From Motilibacter rhizosphaerae (GTDB lineage: Bacteria; Actinomycetota; Actinomycetes; Motilibacterales; Motilibacteraceae): a DNA stretch of 64,000 bases. The stretch covers positions 186,001-250,000 of the forward strand of contig NZ_SGXD01000001.1 of assembly GCF_004216915.1 (NCBI RefSeq). Direction: 5' to 3'. Of this stretch, positions 15,234 to 25,322 are shown piece by piece. The position numbers and the translations under genes are program-made. Position 1 is the first letter of the stretch; the number at the start of each line of letters is the position of its first letter. The notes beneath the pieces were generated by a model. The model was not told where the DNA came from, did not search any database, and saw only the letters and a list, made by a program, of their open reading frames with translations.

Positions 15234-18200
15234 TCAGGTACGCGCCGCCGCCCGCAGGCCCGGTGCCCACGACGAGGTGTCGATGCCGGTGACGAGGAGC
15301 TCGGCGAGCTCGGCGGCCGGCGCGGGCCGCGCGAACAGGTAGCCCTGGCCCATCGGGCAGCCGAGCGCGCGCAGCCGCAGCGGCTGCTCCGGCGTCTCGA
15401 TGCCCTCGGCGATGACCTCCATGCCGAGGCTGCGGCCCATCGCCGTGATCGCGCGGATGATCTCACGGCCGCGGGCGAGGTGCAGCCGGCCCACGAACGA
15501 GCGGTCGATCTTCAGCGCGTCGATGGGGAAGCTGTGCAGCGCCTCGAGGGAGGAGTAGCCCGTCCCGAAGTCGTCGATGTGGAGGTTGACCCCGCGGCCG
15601 TGGAGCTCGCCGAGCAGCGAGGCGGCCTCGGCGGCGTTGTCCATGACGACGCCCTCGGTGATCTCGAGGGAGAGCCGCGAGGCGACCGCGCCCGGCAGGG
15701 CCAGCTCGGCGTCGAGCACGTCGAGCAGGTCCCGGTGCCAGAACTCCCGGTGCGACAGGTTGACCGAGAGCGAGAGGTCGGAGTCGGCGACGCCTGCGGC
15801 ACGCCAGGCCAGCAGCTGGCGCCAGCTCTCGCGCAGCACGAGCTGGCCGAGCGGCACGATGAGCCCGGTCTCCTCGGCGACCGGCAGGAAGTCCGCCGGG
15901 CTGACGAGCCGCCCCGCGGAGTTCCGCCAGCGGACCAGCGCCTCCAGCGCCGCGATCCGCCCCGTGGAGAGGCGCACGATCGGCTGGTAGTGGACCTCGA
16001 TGCCCGACCCGTCGCCGGAGCCCTCGATCGCGCGCCGCAGCTCGCCCTCGAGGCGCAGCCGGTCGACGGCGCGGTCGTGCATGGCGACCTGGAAGACCGC
16101 GGTGGAGCCGCGCTCGCGGGCCTTCGCGGCGTACATCGCGATGTCGGCGTCGCGGACGATCTGCTCCGCCCCGGTGTAGGCGGGCGCGCCGTGCGCGATG
16201 CCGATCGCGGCCGTGGCGACCACCGGGTGCCCCTGGACGTCGTACGGCCGGGCGAGCTCGGCCTGCAGGCGCTCGACCACGGCCTCGACGACCTCGGGCT
16301 CGGCGTCGCGCAGCAGCACCGCGAACTCGTCGCCGCCGAAGCGCGCCGCGACGTCCCCGGCGCGGATGCAGGACAGCAGCCGCGAGGCCACCTGCGTCAG
16401 CAGGTCGTCGCCGGCGAGGTGGCCGAGCCCGTCGTTGACGAGCTTGAAGCCGTCGAGGTCGAGGAAGAGCATCGCGAACGGCTCGTCGCCGGCCCGCCCC
16501 ACGGCCTCCTGCAGCTGCTCGTTGAAGTACGCCCGGTTGGGCAGCCCGGTCAGCTCGTCGAACAGCGCGCGACGGCGCAGCTGCTCCTCGAGGCGGACGC
16601 GCTCGGCCTGCGACTCGCGCTGCTCGAGCGCGACGGCGAGCAGCGCCGACCACTGGAAGTACGTCTCGCGCCCCGTCGCCGTCGCGAGCTCGGGCTTGCC
16701 GACGAGCGCGAGCAGCCCCCAGTCGCGCGTCGCGGTCCGCACCGGCAGCACGAAGGCGAGCTCGCCGGCCTCCGGGTCGACGAGGTCGAGCAGCGTGCGC
16801 GGCGGGAACTCCTCCACGCGCTGGAGCCCGCGCGCCTCGGTGCCGAGGCTGCCGAACGACTGGACGAGGTGGAGCGTGTGCCCGACCTCGGCCGGCGCGC
16901 TCCACAGCCCGACGCAGCCGGCCCGGCACCGCGTACGCGCCAGCCAGCGCAGGGACGAGGGGTCGTCGTGGGGAGCGCGGAGCAGCTCCATGCTGATGTC
17001 GTACTCGCTGCGCAGCTCGTCGCGCAGGTGGCGGGTGGCCTCGTGCGCGTCGCTGGTGCGGGCGTCGGCGAGGCACATGGCGAGCTCGCGCACGAGCTCG
17101 TCGGCGATGTCGCGCGGGCAGCCGCGGTCGCGCAGCTCGGCCTGGATCTCGCGCAGCAGCCCGGTCATCGTCTCGCGGCGGGGGCGCAGCGCGAAGACGT
17201 GCCGGACCGCCTGCTCGACCTGGGCGGGCTCGAGCGGGGCGGCGCCCTCGCTGGCGACGGCGAGCGCCGTCGTGAGCGCGGTGCCCGCGGAGCCGAGCTC
17301 GGCGTGCGCGGGGCTGCCCGGGGCGACCTCGGGGAACAGCGCCGCCAGCCGGTCGGCGAAGGCCAGCCCGACGCTGCCGCCGCGACCCACGAGCGCGAGG
17401 CCGTCGCAGCCGCACGACGCCCGGGGGACGTAGGACGTGGGCACCCGGTGGGTCACCGGCTCCAGCGGGCCCTCGAGCCCGGCGAGGGCCAGCCGCGCGG
17501 CGAGCTCGCCGAGCCGCTCGAACGGCTGCCCCACGGAGGCCAGCGCGGGGCTCTGCGCGCCGGCCCGGGCGGTGTCGTCGAAGCCGACGACCGCCATCTC
17601 CAGGGGCAGGCGGAGGCCCGCCTCCTGCAGCGCACGGCTCAGCCCGATCGCCGTGTTGTCGTTGGCGCAGACGACGGCGGTGGCCGGGAGCCCGTCGGCG
17701 AGCAGCGCGCGCCCGGCGGCCTCGCCGCCCCAGTCCATGAGGTTGTCGACCTCGTAGCGCAGGCGCGGGTCGGGCTCGATGCCGTGCTCGCGGAGGACCT
17801 GCTCGTACGCGGCGTGCCGCTCGCGCGTGTCCTGGTTCTCGAGGCTCCCGACCCACGCGATCCGGCGGTGGCCGTGGCGGAGCAGGTGCTCGACGACCTC
17901 CCGGCCGCCGGTCGTGTTGTCGGCGAGCACGCTGGGGAAGCCCGCCACCTCGCGGGAGACCATGACGACGGGCTTGCCGGTGGCGCGCACCGCCGCCAGG
18001 TGCTCGTCGTCCAGGGCGAAGGTCAGCGACACGACCGCGTCGTAGCGGTCGGACGAGAGCCCGCCCGGCACGTCGGGGAAGTCCTTGAACTCGTCCCCCA
18101 CCGCGGGGTGCAGCGTCTGCACCGCCAGCAGCCGGGCGCCGCGCGCAGCGCACTCGCGCTGGAGGCCGCGCAGGATCACGCCGAAGAAGGGCCCGGCGAC

Positions 18201-18239
18201 GAGCGGCGTGAAGAACGCGACGGTGGGTCTGCGGCCCAT
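15234..18239 (-). CDS. LacI-type ligand-binding domain fused to GGDEF and EAL domains
   Basis: A 1001-residue protein with no signal peptide or membrane segment. Residues 1-265 form a LacI/periplasmic-binding-protein fold without an HTH (RPTVAFFTPLVAGPFFG; HGHRRIAWVG; VVCANDNTAIGLSRAL; VVGFDDTA), followed by a SCGC motif near residue 275. A helical/GAF-like region runs to about 530. A GGDEF domain follows (FDELTGLPNR; GGDEF at about 635), then an EAL domain (EAL at about 766; DDFGTGYSS; EGIET). It probably senses a small intracellular ligand and makes or breaks down cyclic di-GMP. Both catalytic signatures look intact. ATG at 18239 has GAGGAGGG upstream. A paralogue of the same architecture is at 46348. 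Confidence 0.88.
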   Translation of the reverse strand: MGRRPTVAFFTPLVAGPFFGVILRGLQRECAARGARLLAVQTLHPAVGDEFKDFPDVPGGLSSDRYDAVVSLTFALDDEHLAAVRATGKPVVMVSREVAGFPSVLADNTTGGREVVEHLLRHGHRRIAWVGSLENQDTRERHAAYEQVLREHGIEPDPRLRYEVDNLMDWGGEAAGRALLADGLPATAVVCANDNTAIGLSRALQEAGLRLPLEMAVVGFDDTARAGAQSPALASVGQPFERLGELAARLALAGLEGPLEPVTHRVPTSYVPRASCGCDGLALVGRGGSVGLAFADRLAALFPEVAPGSPAHAELGSAGTALTTALAVASEGAAPLEPAQVEQAVRHVFALRPRRETMTGLLREIQAELRDRGCPRDIADELVRELAMCLADARTSDAHEATRHLRDELRSEYDISMELLRAPHDDPSSLRWLARTRCRAGCVGLWSAPAEVGHTLHLVQSFGSLGTEARGLQRVEEFPPRTLLDLVDPEAGELAFVLPVRTATRDWGLLALVGKPELATATGRETYFQWSALLAVALEQRESQAERVRLEEQLRRRALFDELTGLPNRAYFNEQLQEAVGRAGDEPFAMLFLDLDGFKLVNDGLGHLAGDDLLTQVASRLLSCIRAGDVAARFGGDEFAVLLRDAEPEVVEAVVERLQAELARPYDVQGHPVVATAAIGIAHGAPAYTGAEQIVRDADIAMYAAKARERGSTAVFQVAMHDRAVDRLRLEGELRRAIEGSGDGSGIEVHYQPIVRLSTGRIAALEALVRWRNSAGRLVSPADFLPVAEETGLIVPLGQLVLRESWRQLLAWRAAGVADSDLSLSVNLSHREFWHRDLLDVLDAELALPGAVASRLSLEITEGVVMDNAAEAASLLGELHGRGVNLHIDDFGTGYSSLEALHSFPIDALKIDRSFVGRLHLARGREIIRAITAMGRSLGMEVIAEGIETPEQPLRLRALGCPMGQGYLFARPAPAAELAELLVTGIDTSSWAPGLRAAART

Positions 18240-18397
18240 GCCCCGGTCCCTCCTCACCCGCTCGTGCGGCGGCGCCGTGCCGCCCGCTCCCTCTCCATCG
18301 GCAGGGCGGGCCCGAGCCTGACACGTACGGCGCGCCCGGGTGGGCCGTTCGCGCGTCCCGGTGTTTGACCTGCGCAGGAGAGTGGCAGAGTGGGCCC

Positions 18398-21300
18398 GTG
18401 GGCGTGCGCACCTTCCTCGAGGGCTGGCCGGTCTACCGGCAGCTGACCGGTGACGACCCCCTGGGCCGCGGTGCCGCCGCGAAGTCCGCCGGCTCGAAGG
18501 CGCTCGTCGCCCGGACCGAGACCGCGGACCGCGTCGTGAAGTCCATCTGCCCCTACTGCGCGGTCGGCTGCGGGCAGCGCGTCTACGTCAAGGACGAGCG
18601 GGTCGTCCAGATCGAGGGCGACCCGGACAGCCCGATCTCCCGCGGGCGGCTCTGCCCCAAGGGCTCCGCCTCGCTGGGCCTGGTCAACGGCCCGCTGCGC
18701 GAGACCAGGGTGAAGTACCGGAGGCCGTACTCCACCCAGTGGGAGGAGCTCGACCTCGACACGGCGATGGACATGATCACCGACCGGGTGATCGAGGCCC
18801 GCCGCAAGGGGTGGCAAGACAAGGACGAGCAGGGCCGCCGGCTGCGCCGCACGATGGGCATCGCGAGCCTCGGCGGCGCCACGCTGGACAACGAGGAGAA
18901 CTACCTCATCAAGAAGCTCTTCACCGCGATGGGTGCCATCCAGGTGGAGAACCAGGCGCGCATTTGACACAGCGCCACGGTGCCCGGTCTGGGTGCCTCG
19001 TTCGGACGCGGAGGCGCGACCACCTCGCTGCAGGACCTGGCGAACGCCGACTGCATCGTCATCCAGGGCTCGAACATGGCCGAGTGCCACCCGGTCGGGT
19101 TCCAGTGGGTGATGGAGGCGAAGGCGCGCGGCGCCAAGGTCGTGCACATCGACCCCCGCTTCACCCGGACGAGCGCGCAGGCGGACACCTACGTCCCCAT
19201 CCGCTCGGGCAGTGACATCGTCCTGCTCGGCGCGGTGATCAAGCAGGTCCTCGAGCGGGACCTCTGGTTTGAGGACTACGTCCGCGCGTACACCAACGCG
19301 GCGTGGATCGTGTCCGAGGACTTCGAGGACACCGAGGACCTCGACGGGCTGTTCTCCGGCTTTGACCAGGAGAAGCGCGCCTACGACACGACCTCGTGGC
19401 AGTACGCCGGCCAGGAGGAGGCCTCAGGGGACGAGTCGCACGAGGGCGACCGCGCGAGCAGCTCCGAGAAGGGCCAGCGGACGGGCGCGGCCGGGGCGAG
19501 CATCGAGACCCACGAGGTCGAGAAGGACGAGACGCTGCAGCACCCGCACTGCGTCTTCCAGATCCTCAAGCGCCACTTCGCGCGCTACACCCCGGAGATG
19601 GTCGAGGAGATGTGCGGCATCAGCCGCGACCTCTTCGACGAGATCGTGGACGCGTTCACGCAGAACAGCGGGCGGGAGCGCACCACGGCGCTGGTCTACA
19701 GCGTCGGCTGGACCCAGCGCGGCACCGGCGTGCAGTACATCCGCACCGGCGCGATCCTCCAGCTGCTGCTGGGCAACATGGGGCGCCCGGGCGGCGGCAT
19801 CATGGCACTGCGCGGCCACGCGAGCATCCAGGGGTCGACCGACATCCCCACGCTCTACAACCTGCTGCCGGGCTACCTCGAGATGCCGCACGTCGACGAG
19901 CACGACACGCTGCAGGACTACATCGAGAAGATCAAGGGCTCCAACCAGAAGGGCTTCTGGGGCAAGGCCGACACCTACGTCGTCAGCCTGCTGAAGGCCT
20001 ACTTCGGCGACAACGCGACCGCGGACAACGACTACTGCTTCGACTACCTGCCCCGGATCAACGGCGACCACGGCACCTACAGCCAGGTCATGGACATGAT
20101 CGAGGGCGGGAAGATCTTCGGCTACTTCCTGCTCGGGCAGAACCCCGCGGTCGGCTCGGCCAACGGCCGGGCCCAGCGGCTCGGGCTGGCCAACCTCGAC
20201 TGGCTGGTCGTCCGCGACCTCGTGATGATCGAGAGCGCGACCTTCTGGCAGAACGCCCCGGAGATCGAGACGGGCGAGATCGTGGCGGAGGAGTGCCGCA
20301 CGGAGGTCTTCTTCATGCCGGCGGCGACGCACGTGGAGAAGAAGGGCACCTTCACCCAGACCCAGCGGCTGCTGCAGTGGCGCGAGCAGGCGACCGAGCC
20401 GCCGGGCGACTGCACGAGCGACCTGTGGTTCATCTACCACCTGGGCCGGAAGATGCGCGAGAAGCTCGCCGCGTCCACCGACGAGCGCGACCGCCCGCTG
20501 CTGGAGGTCGCGTGGGACTACCCGCTCGAGGGCGAGAAGGGCGACCCCGACGGCGAGGCCGTGCTCAAGGAGATCAACGGCTACGACCTCACGACGGGCA
20601 AGACCCTGTCCGCCTTCACCGAGCTGAAGGCCGACGGCTCCACGTCCGCGGGCTGCTGGATCTACACCGGTGTCTACGCCGACGGGGTCAACCAGGCCGC
20701 GCGCCGCAAGCCGGCGAAGGAGCAGAACTGGCTCGGCCTGGAGTGGGGCTGGGCGTGGCCGGCCAACCGCCGCGTGCTCTACAACCGCGCCTCCGCCGAC
20801 CCCGACGGCAAGCCGTGGAGCGAGCGCAAGGCGCTGGTGTGGTGGGACGAGGACGCCCAGGAGTGGACAGGGCACGACGTGCCCGACTTCCAGAAGACCA
20901 AGTCGCCGCACTTCCGGCCGGAGCCCGGGGCCAGCGGTCCCGACGCCCTCGCCGGCGACGACGCCTTCATCATGCAGGCGGACGGCAAGGCCTGGCTGTA
21001 CGCGCCGAAGGGCGCCGTCGACGGGCCGCTCCCCACGCACTACGAGCCGGGCGAGTCGCCCGTGCGCAACGGGCTCTACACCCAGCAGCAGAACCCCACG
21101 CGCGAGGTCTACACGGCGCCGTTCAACGAGATGCACCCGTCCCCGCCCGAGCCCGGGTCCTCGCTGTTCCCGTACGTCTGGACCACGTCCCGGCTCACCG
21201 AGCACCACACCGCCGGCGGCATGAGCCGCTACCTGCCCTACCTCGCGGAGCTCCAGCCGGAGCTCTTCATGGAGGTCTCGCCGGAGCTGGCGGCGGAGCG

Positions 21301-21730
21301 GGGGCTCCGGCACCTGGAGTTCGCGCACGTCATCACCGCCCGCGCGGTGGTCGAGGCGCGGGTGCTGGTGACCGACAGGCTGACGCCGCTGCGCGTGCAG
21401 GGGCAGGTCATCCACCAGGTCTGGCTCCCCTACCACTGGGGGCCGGGCGGCCTCACGACCGGTGACGTCGTCAACGACCTGCCGCACCTCACGCTCGACC
21501 CCAACGTGCACATCCAGGAGTGCAAGGCGGGGACGTGCGACGTGCGCCCCGGCCGCCGCCCGCGCGGACCCGCGGTGCTGGACCTCATGGCGAGCTACCG
21601 CAGCGAGGCCGGCGTGACCGAGGAGACCGGGACCGTCGCGATGACGACGACGCTGATCGCGCACCGCGGTGACGCGCACGAGGCGCAGGCGGCCGTCGAC
21701 GCCGCAGCAGCCCACGGCCAGGAGGGCTGA
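18398..21730 (+). CDS. Formate dehydrogenase catalytic subunit, selenoprotein (UGA = Sec190)
   Basis: A 1110-residue molybdopterin enzyme read through an in-frame TGA at 18965-18967. It oxidises formate to CO2. The N-terminal [4Fe-4S] cysteines are C51, C54, C58 and C86. The family motif continues across the TGA (VENQARI-U-HSATVPGLGASFGRGG), with Sec at residue 190 where relatives have Sec or Cys. The bis-MGD domains follow, with the C-terminal dinucleotide-binding domain after about residue 900. No Tat signal, so it is cytoplasmic. A hydrophilic insert is present near residues 335-370. GTG at 18398 chosen: a CAGAGT hexamer lies 6 nt upstream. Beta and membrane subunits follow directly. Confidence 0.95.
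18968..18997 (+). promoter_or_regulatory. Bacterial SECIS element directing selenocysteine insertion
   Basis: After the UGA, 18 nt lead to the loop GGUCU (18986-18990), closed by a 7-bp stem GGTGCCC (18979-18985) and GGGTGCC (18991-18997) with two G-U pairs. As I recall it, the E. coli fdhF SECIS has the same GGUCU loop sequence at the same 18-nt distance. SelB should bind here and deliver Sec-tRNA. Confidence 0.88.
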
Positions 21731-21731
21731 G

Positions 21732-22811
21732 ATGGTCTCGAGCAACAGCCTGTACGGACCGCTGCAGGACCCGGCGGCCGACGCGGGCTACGAAGAACCG
21801 CCGAAGCGGCTGGGGTTCTTCACCGACACGAGCATCTGCATCGGGTGCAAGGCGTGCGAGGTGGCCTGCAAGGAGTGGAACGCCGTCCCCGAGGACGGGC
21901 TGAACCTCCTCGGCTACTCCTACGACAACACCGGCGGCCTCGGGGCCGACTCGTGGCGGGCGGTGCACTTCATCGAGCAGCCGCTGCCGATCGGGACGCG
22001 GACGCCGCCCTTCGAGCACACGCCGACCGGCCCCTCCGGCGTGGGTCCGACCTTCGACGTGGTGGCAGCGGGTTCTCGCGCAGCCGACGCCTCCCGGCTC
22101 GGCACCGCGGGGCCGGGGTCCGTCCCCGTCGCCGAGACCGCGGCGCAGGCTGCCCGCGAAGCCGGTGTGGACACGGCGTTCCTCGGCATGCCGGGGTCCC
22201 AGCCTCCCGGCAACGAGACGGGCCTCGAGGAGCGGACCGACTTCCGCTGGCTCATGATGAGCAACGTCTGCAAGCACTGCACCCACGCGGCCTGCCTCGA
22301 CGTCTGCCCCACCGGGTCGCTGTTCCGCACGGAGTTCGGCACCGTCGTCGTGCAGCAGGACATCTGCAACGGCTGCGGCTACTGCGTCTCCGCGTGCCCC
22401 TACGGCGTCATCGACAAGCGCGAGGACGACGGCCGGGCGTGGAAGTGCACGCTCTGCTACGACCGCCTCGGCGCGGACATGACCCCGGCGTGCGCGAAGG
22501 CATGCCCCACCGAGTCGATCCAGTTCGGCGAGCTCGAGGAGCTGCGCGAGCGGGCCGAGGCGCGGGTCGAGCAGCTGCACGCCAACGGCGTCCCCGAGGC
22601 ACGGCTCTACGGCAACGACCCGGACGACGGGGTCGGCGGCGACGGCGCGTTCTTCCTCCTGCTCGACGAGCCGGAGGTCTACGGCCTGCCGCCGGACCCG
22701 GTCGTCACCACCCGGGACCTGCCGGACATGTGGAAGCACGCCGGTGCCGCCGCCGCGCTCATGGTCCTCGGCGCAGCCGCGTCCTTCCTGCGCACGGGCC
22801 GGCGCCGGTGA
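21732..22811 (+). CDS. Formate dehydrogenase iron-sulfur (beta) subunit
   Basis: A 359-residue protein carrying four [4Fe-4S] cluster motifs. The first is CIGCKACEVACK (C36, C39, C42, C46) and the second CKHCTHAACLDVCP (C180, C183, C188, C192). CNGCGYCVSACP and CTLCYDRLGADMTPACAKACP follow. One hydrophobic helix at the C-terminus (about residues 333-352) can anchor it in the membrane. It transfers electrons from the catalytic subunit to the membrane subunit. A flexible Ala/Pro/Gly-rich linker at about residues 86-168 separates the first two motifs. ATG at 21732 with GGAGGG just upstream; the stop overlaps the next start. Confidence 0.93.
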   Translation: MVSSNSLYGPLQDPAADAGYEEPPKRLGFFTDTSICIGCKACEVACKEWNAVPEDGLNLLGYSYDNTGGLGADSWRAVHFIEQPLPIGTRTPPFEHTPTGPSGVGPTFDVVAAGSRAADASRLGTAGPGSVPVAETAAQAAREAGVDTAFLGMPGSQPPGNETGLEERTDFRWLMMSNVCKHCTHAACLDVCPTGSLFRTEFGTVVVQQDICNGCGYCVSACPYGVIDKREDDGRAWKCTLCYDRLGADMTPACAKACPTESIQFGELEELRERAEARVEQLHANGVPEARLYGNDPDDGVGGDGAFFLLLDEPEVYGLPPDPVVTTRDLPDMWKHAGAAAALMVLGAAASFLRTGRRR

Positions 22812-23947
22812 GCGTCCCCGGAGAGCCCGAGGTCGGCGCCACCCCGCTGCGCGCGGACGGCCGGTCCAACGACGAGGGGGCCGGTCGGCGCCCGCACGGA
22901 GACCAGGCCGCGCTGTCGTGGTCGCAGGGGCGCGCCGAGCCCGGCCGCGGCACGGGGCGGCGGCGCAAGCAGCGCGACGAGCACCAGATGGTGCCCGACG
23001 TCGAGTTCCAGTCGTACTACGGCCGCGCCGTGCTCAAGCCCCCGGTGTGGACGCACGACATCGCGTTCTACCTGTTCACCGGTGGGCTGGCTGCCGGCTC
23101 CTCGCTGCTCGCTGCGGGAGCGGACCTGACCGGCGCGCCCGCACTGCGCCGCGGGGCCCGGGCGACCTCGATGGGCGCGCTGCTCGCCAGCACGTACTTC
23201 CTCATCAACGACCTGGGCGTGAAGACGCGCTTCCACCACATGCTGCGCGTCGCCAAGCCGACCTCGCCGATGTCGGTGGGCACGTGGATCCTCGCCGCGT
23301 ACGGCCCGCTGGCCGGCGCCGCCGCGACCGCCGAGCTGGCCCCGCTGCTGCCTGAGCGCGGCGTGCTCGGCCTGGTGCGCAAGCTCGCCCCGTGGGGCGG
23401 GCGCGCCGCGGGGCTCGGCGCGGCTGCGGTCGCGCCGGCGCTCGCGACGTACACCGCCGTCCTCTTCGCCGACACCGCGGTCCCGAGCTGGCACGAGGGC
23501 TACCGCGAGCTGCCGTTCCTGTTCTCCGGCTCGGCGCTCGCCGCGGGTGCCGGGGCCGGGCTCGTGCTCGCCCCGCCGACGCAGACCGCGTCGGCGCGCC
23601 GCCTGGCGGTCGCCGGCGCCGCCGTGGAGCTCGCCGCCGGGCAGCGCCTCGAGAAGGGCCACGGGCTGCTGAGCGAGCCGTACGAGACCGGCCGCCCCGG
23701 CACGCAGCTCAAGGCCGCCCGGGCCCTCACCGCCGTCGGTGCGGTCGGGGCCGCGCTGAGCCGCCGGTCGCGGCTGCTGTCGATCGCGTCCGGCAGCTGC
23801 CTGCTCGCCGGGTCGCTGCTCACGCGCTTCGGCGTCTTCGAGGCGGGCGTGATGTCCTCCAAGGACCCGAAGTACGTCGTGGTGCCCCAGCGCGAGCGGC
23901 TCGAGCGGCGCGCTGACGGCGGCGCGAAGACCAACGCGCCGGGATAG
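22808..23947 (+). CDS. NrfD/PsrC-type membrane subunit of formate dehydrogenase
   Basis: A 379-residue protein with a charged N-terminal region of about 60 residues followed by about eight hydrophobic segments, as in NrfD/PsrC quinone-reactive subunits. Family features include SYYGRAVLKPPVWTHDIAFYLFTGGLAAGSS and the closing VFEAGVMSSKDPKYVVVPQR. It replaces the cytochrome b gamma subunit and probably passes electrons to menaquinone. GTG at 22808 overlaps the beta subunit stop. The long open frame upstream of it is a shadow of the beta subunit gene. Confidence 0.88.
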   Translation: MSVPGEPEVGATPLRADGRSNDEGAGRRPHGDQAALSWSQGRAEPGRGTGRRRKQRDEHQMVPDVEFQSYYGRAVLKPPVWTHDIAFYLFTGGLAAGSSLLAAGADLTGAPALRRGARATSMGALLASTYFLINDLGVKTRFHHMLRVAKPTSPMSVGTWILAAYGPLAGAAATAELAPLLPERGVLGLVRKLAPWGGRAAGLGAAAVAPALATYTAVLFADTAVPSWHEGYRELPFLFSGSALAAGAGAGLVLAPPTQTASARRLAVAGAAVELAAGQRLEKGHGLLSEPYETGRPGTQLKAARALTAVGAVGAALSRRSRLLSIASGSCLLAGSLLTRFGVFEAGVMSSKDPKYVVVPQRERLERRADGGAKTNAPG

Positions 23948-23951
23948 CCGC

Positions 23952-25268
23952 ATGCGCCAGAGGACCTGGCTGCTGGGTGCAGCGCTCCTGGCGGCTCTGC
24001 TCCCGGCCCTGCCCGCGCGAGCCGACGGTGCGCAGCTGACCGTCGTGTCCGCACCGGCCGAGGTGCACCGCGGGCTGCCGAGCTCGGTCACCGCGGTGCT
24101 GCACGACGCGACCGGCGCGCCGCTCGCGGGCGCGGAGGTCGTCCTCGAGCGCACGCCGGGCACCGGCAGACCTGCGTGGCAGCAGGCCGGACTGGCGACG
24201 AGCGCAGCGGACGGGTCGGTGTCGGTGGCCTTCACCCCGGTCGGCTCCGCGCTCTACCGGCTGCGCAGCGGCGACGCGGTCAGCGCGACCTTCGTCGTCC
24301 GCACCACGGCCGCGCCCAGCACGCTGACCGTCCGGGCGGCGCGCTCCGTGCGCTACGACGCCACCTGGTCCGTCCGCGTCTCCTGGGACACCTCCGACGG
24401 ACTGCCCGTGACGGGACCGGTCCTGCTGCAGCGCAAGGAGGGCTCGCGCTGGGTGACGGTCTCGCGCGGCACGACGAGCGCCGCGGGCACCGCCCTGCTC
24501 CGCACGCCCGCGGTCGAGGCGGGGGCCTTCCGGGTCGCCGCCGCCGCCGTCCCGAGCGCGACCGGGACGGTCAGCGGCACCCTCGCGCTCGCGGTGCCAC
24601 CTGCCTACGCCCTGGTGCCCGACCCGGCAGGAGCACCTCGCCCGACGCGGGTCCTCGTGCAGCCGCGCGCGACGACGCCGGGGCTCGACGCCCGGGTCGA
24701 GCCCATCCCCGACGACGTCTGGCGGCAGATGGTCGGCCGCACCTGGCACTCCGGCTGCCCGGTGGGCCGCGCGCAGCTCGCGCTGGTGACGATGAACTAC
24801 TACGGCTTCGACGGCTACCGCCACCGAGGTGAGCTGGTCGTGGCTGCCCGCGTCGCGCCGGCGGTCGTCCGTGCTTTCACGCGGATCTACGCCGCGGCGT
24901 ACCCGATCCGGCTGATGGTGCGCGAGGACGTGTTCGGCTGGAGCGCGAAGCTCCATGGTGCCAACGACTACGCGTCCATGGCGGCCGACAACACCTCGGG
25001 CTTCAACTGCCGCGGCGTGGTCGGCCAGCCGCACGTGCGCAGCCCCCACGCCTACGGCATCGCGATCGACGTCAACACCCTGGAGAACCCGGACGTGGCC
25101 CGCGACGGCACCTGGCCCTCCGCGCACTACGCCGACCGCAGCCTCGCCCACCCCGCGCTGATCCGTCCGGGCGACGCCGTGGTGCGTGCCTTCGCCTCGG
25201 TCGGCTGGCGCTGGGGCGCATCGTTCCGCGACTACCAGCACTTCGACACCGCACGCGGCCATGACTGA
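23952..25268 (+). CDS. Secreted M15 family peptidase with N-terminal repeat domains
   Basis: A 438-residue secreted protein with a signal peptide ending near residue 24 (ALPARA). Two Ig-like or fibronectin-like domains occupy about residues 28-215. A C-terminal M15C-like zinc peptidase follows (about 285-435) with the ligand motif SPHAYGIAIDVN and the last histidine in DYQHFD. Such enzymes cleave peptidoglycan cross-links or stem peptides. The ATG starts 4 bp after the formate dehydrogenase operon, so it may be co-transcribed, though no functional link is apparent. Confidence 0.85.
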   Translation: MRQRTWLLGAALLAALLPALPARADGAQLTVVSAPAEVHRGLPSSVTAVLHDATGAPLAGAEVVLERTPGTGRPAWQQAGLATSAADGSVSVAFTPVGSALYRLRSGDAVSATFVVRTTAAPSTLTVRAARSVRYDATWSVRVSWDTSDGLPVTGPVLLQRKEGSRWVTVSRGTTSAAGTALLRTPAVEAGAFRVAAAAVPSATGTVSGTLALAVPPAYALVPDPAGAPRPTRVLVQPRATTPGLDARVEPIPDDVWRQMVGRTWHSGCPVGRAQLALVTMNYYGFDGYRHRGELVVAARVAPAVVRAFTRIYAAAYPIRLMVREDVFGWSAKLHGANDYASMAADNTSGFNCRGVVGQPHVRSPHAYGIAIDVNTLENPDVARDGTWPSAHYADRSLAHPALIRPGDAVVRAFASVGWRWGASFRDYQHFDTARGHD

Positions 25269-25322
25269 CACCCGTGCGCAGGGGCATGACTGAGGCACCT
25301 GCGGACAGTTGAGGAGCGAACG

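Noticed and set aside
14649-18368. 1239-residue open frame on the + strand
   Set aside because: It is antisense to the LacI-like-GGDEF-EAL gene, whose minus-strand product has recognisable domains; long antisense frames are expected at this G+C content.
18365-18980. Frameshift or nonsense mutation making the formate dehydrogenase a pseudogene
   Set aside because: The frame is the same on both sides of the TGA, the family motif has selenocysteine at this point, a SECIS hairpin follows, and selA, selB, selC and selD are present.
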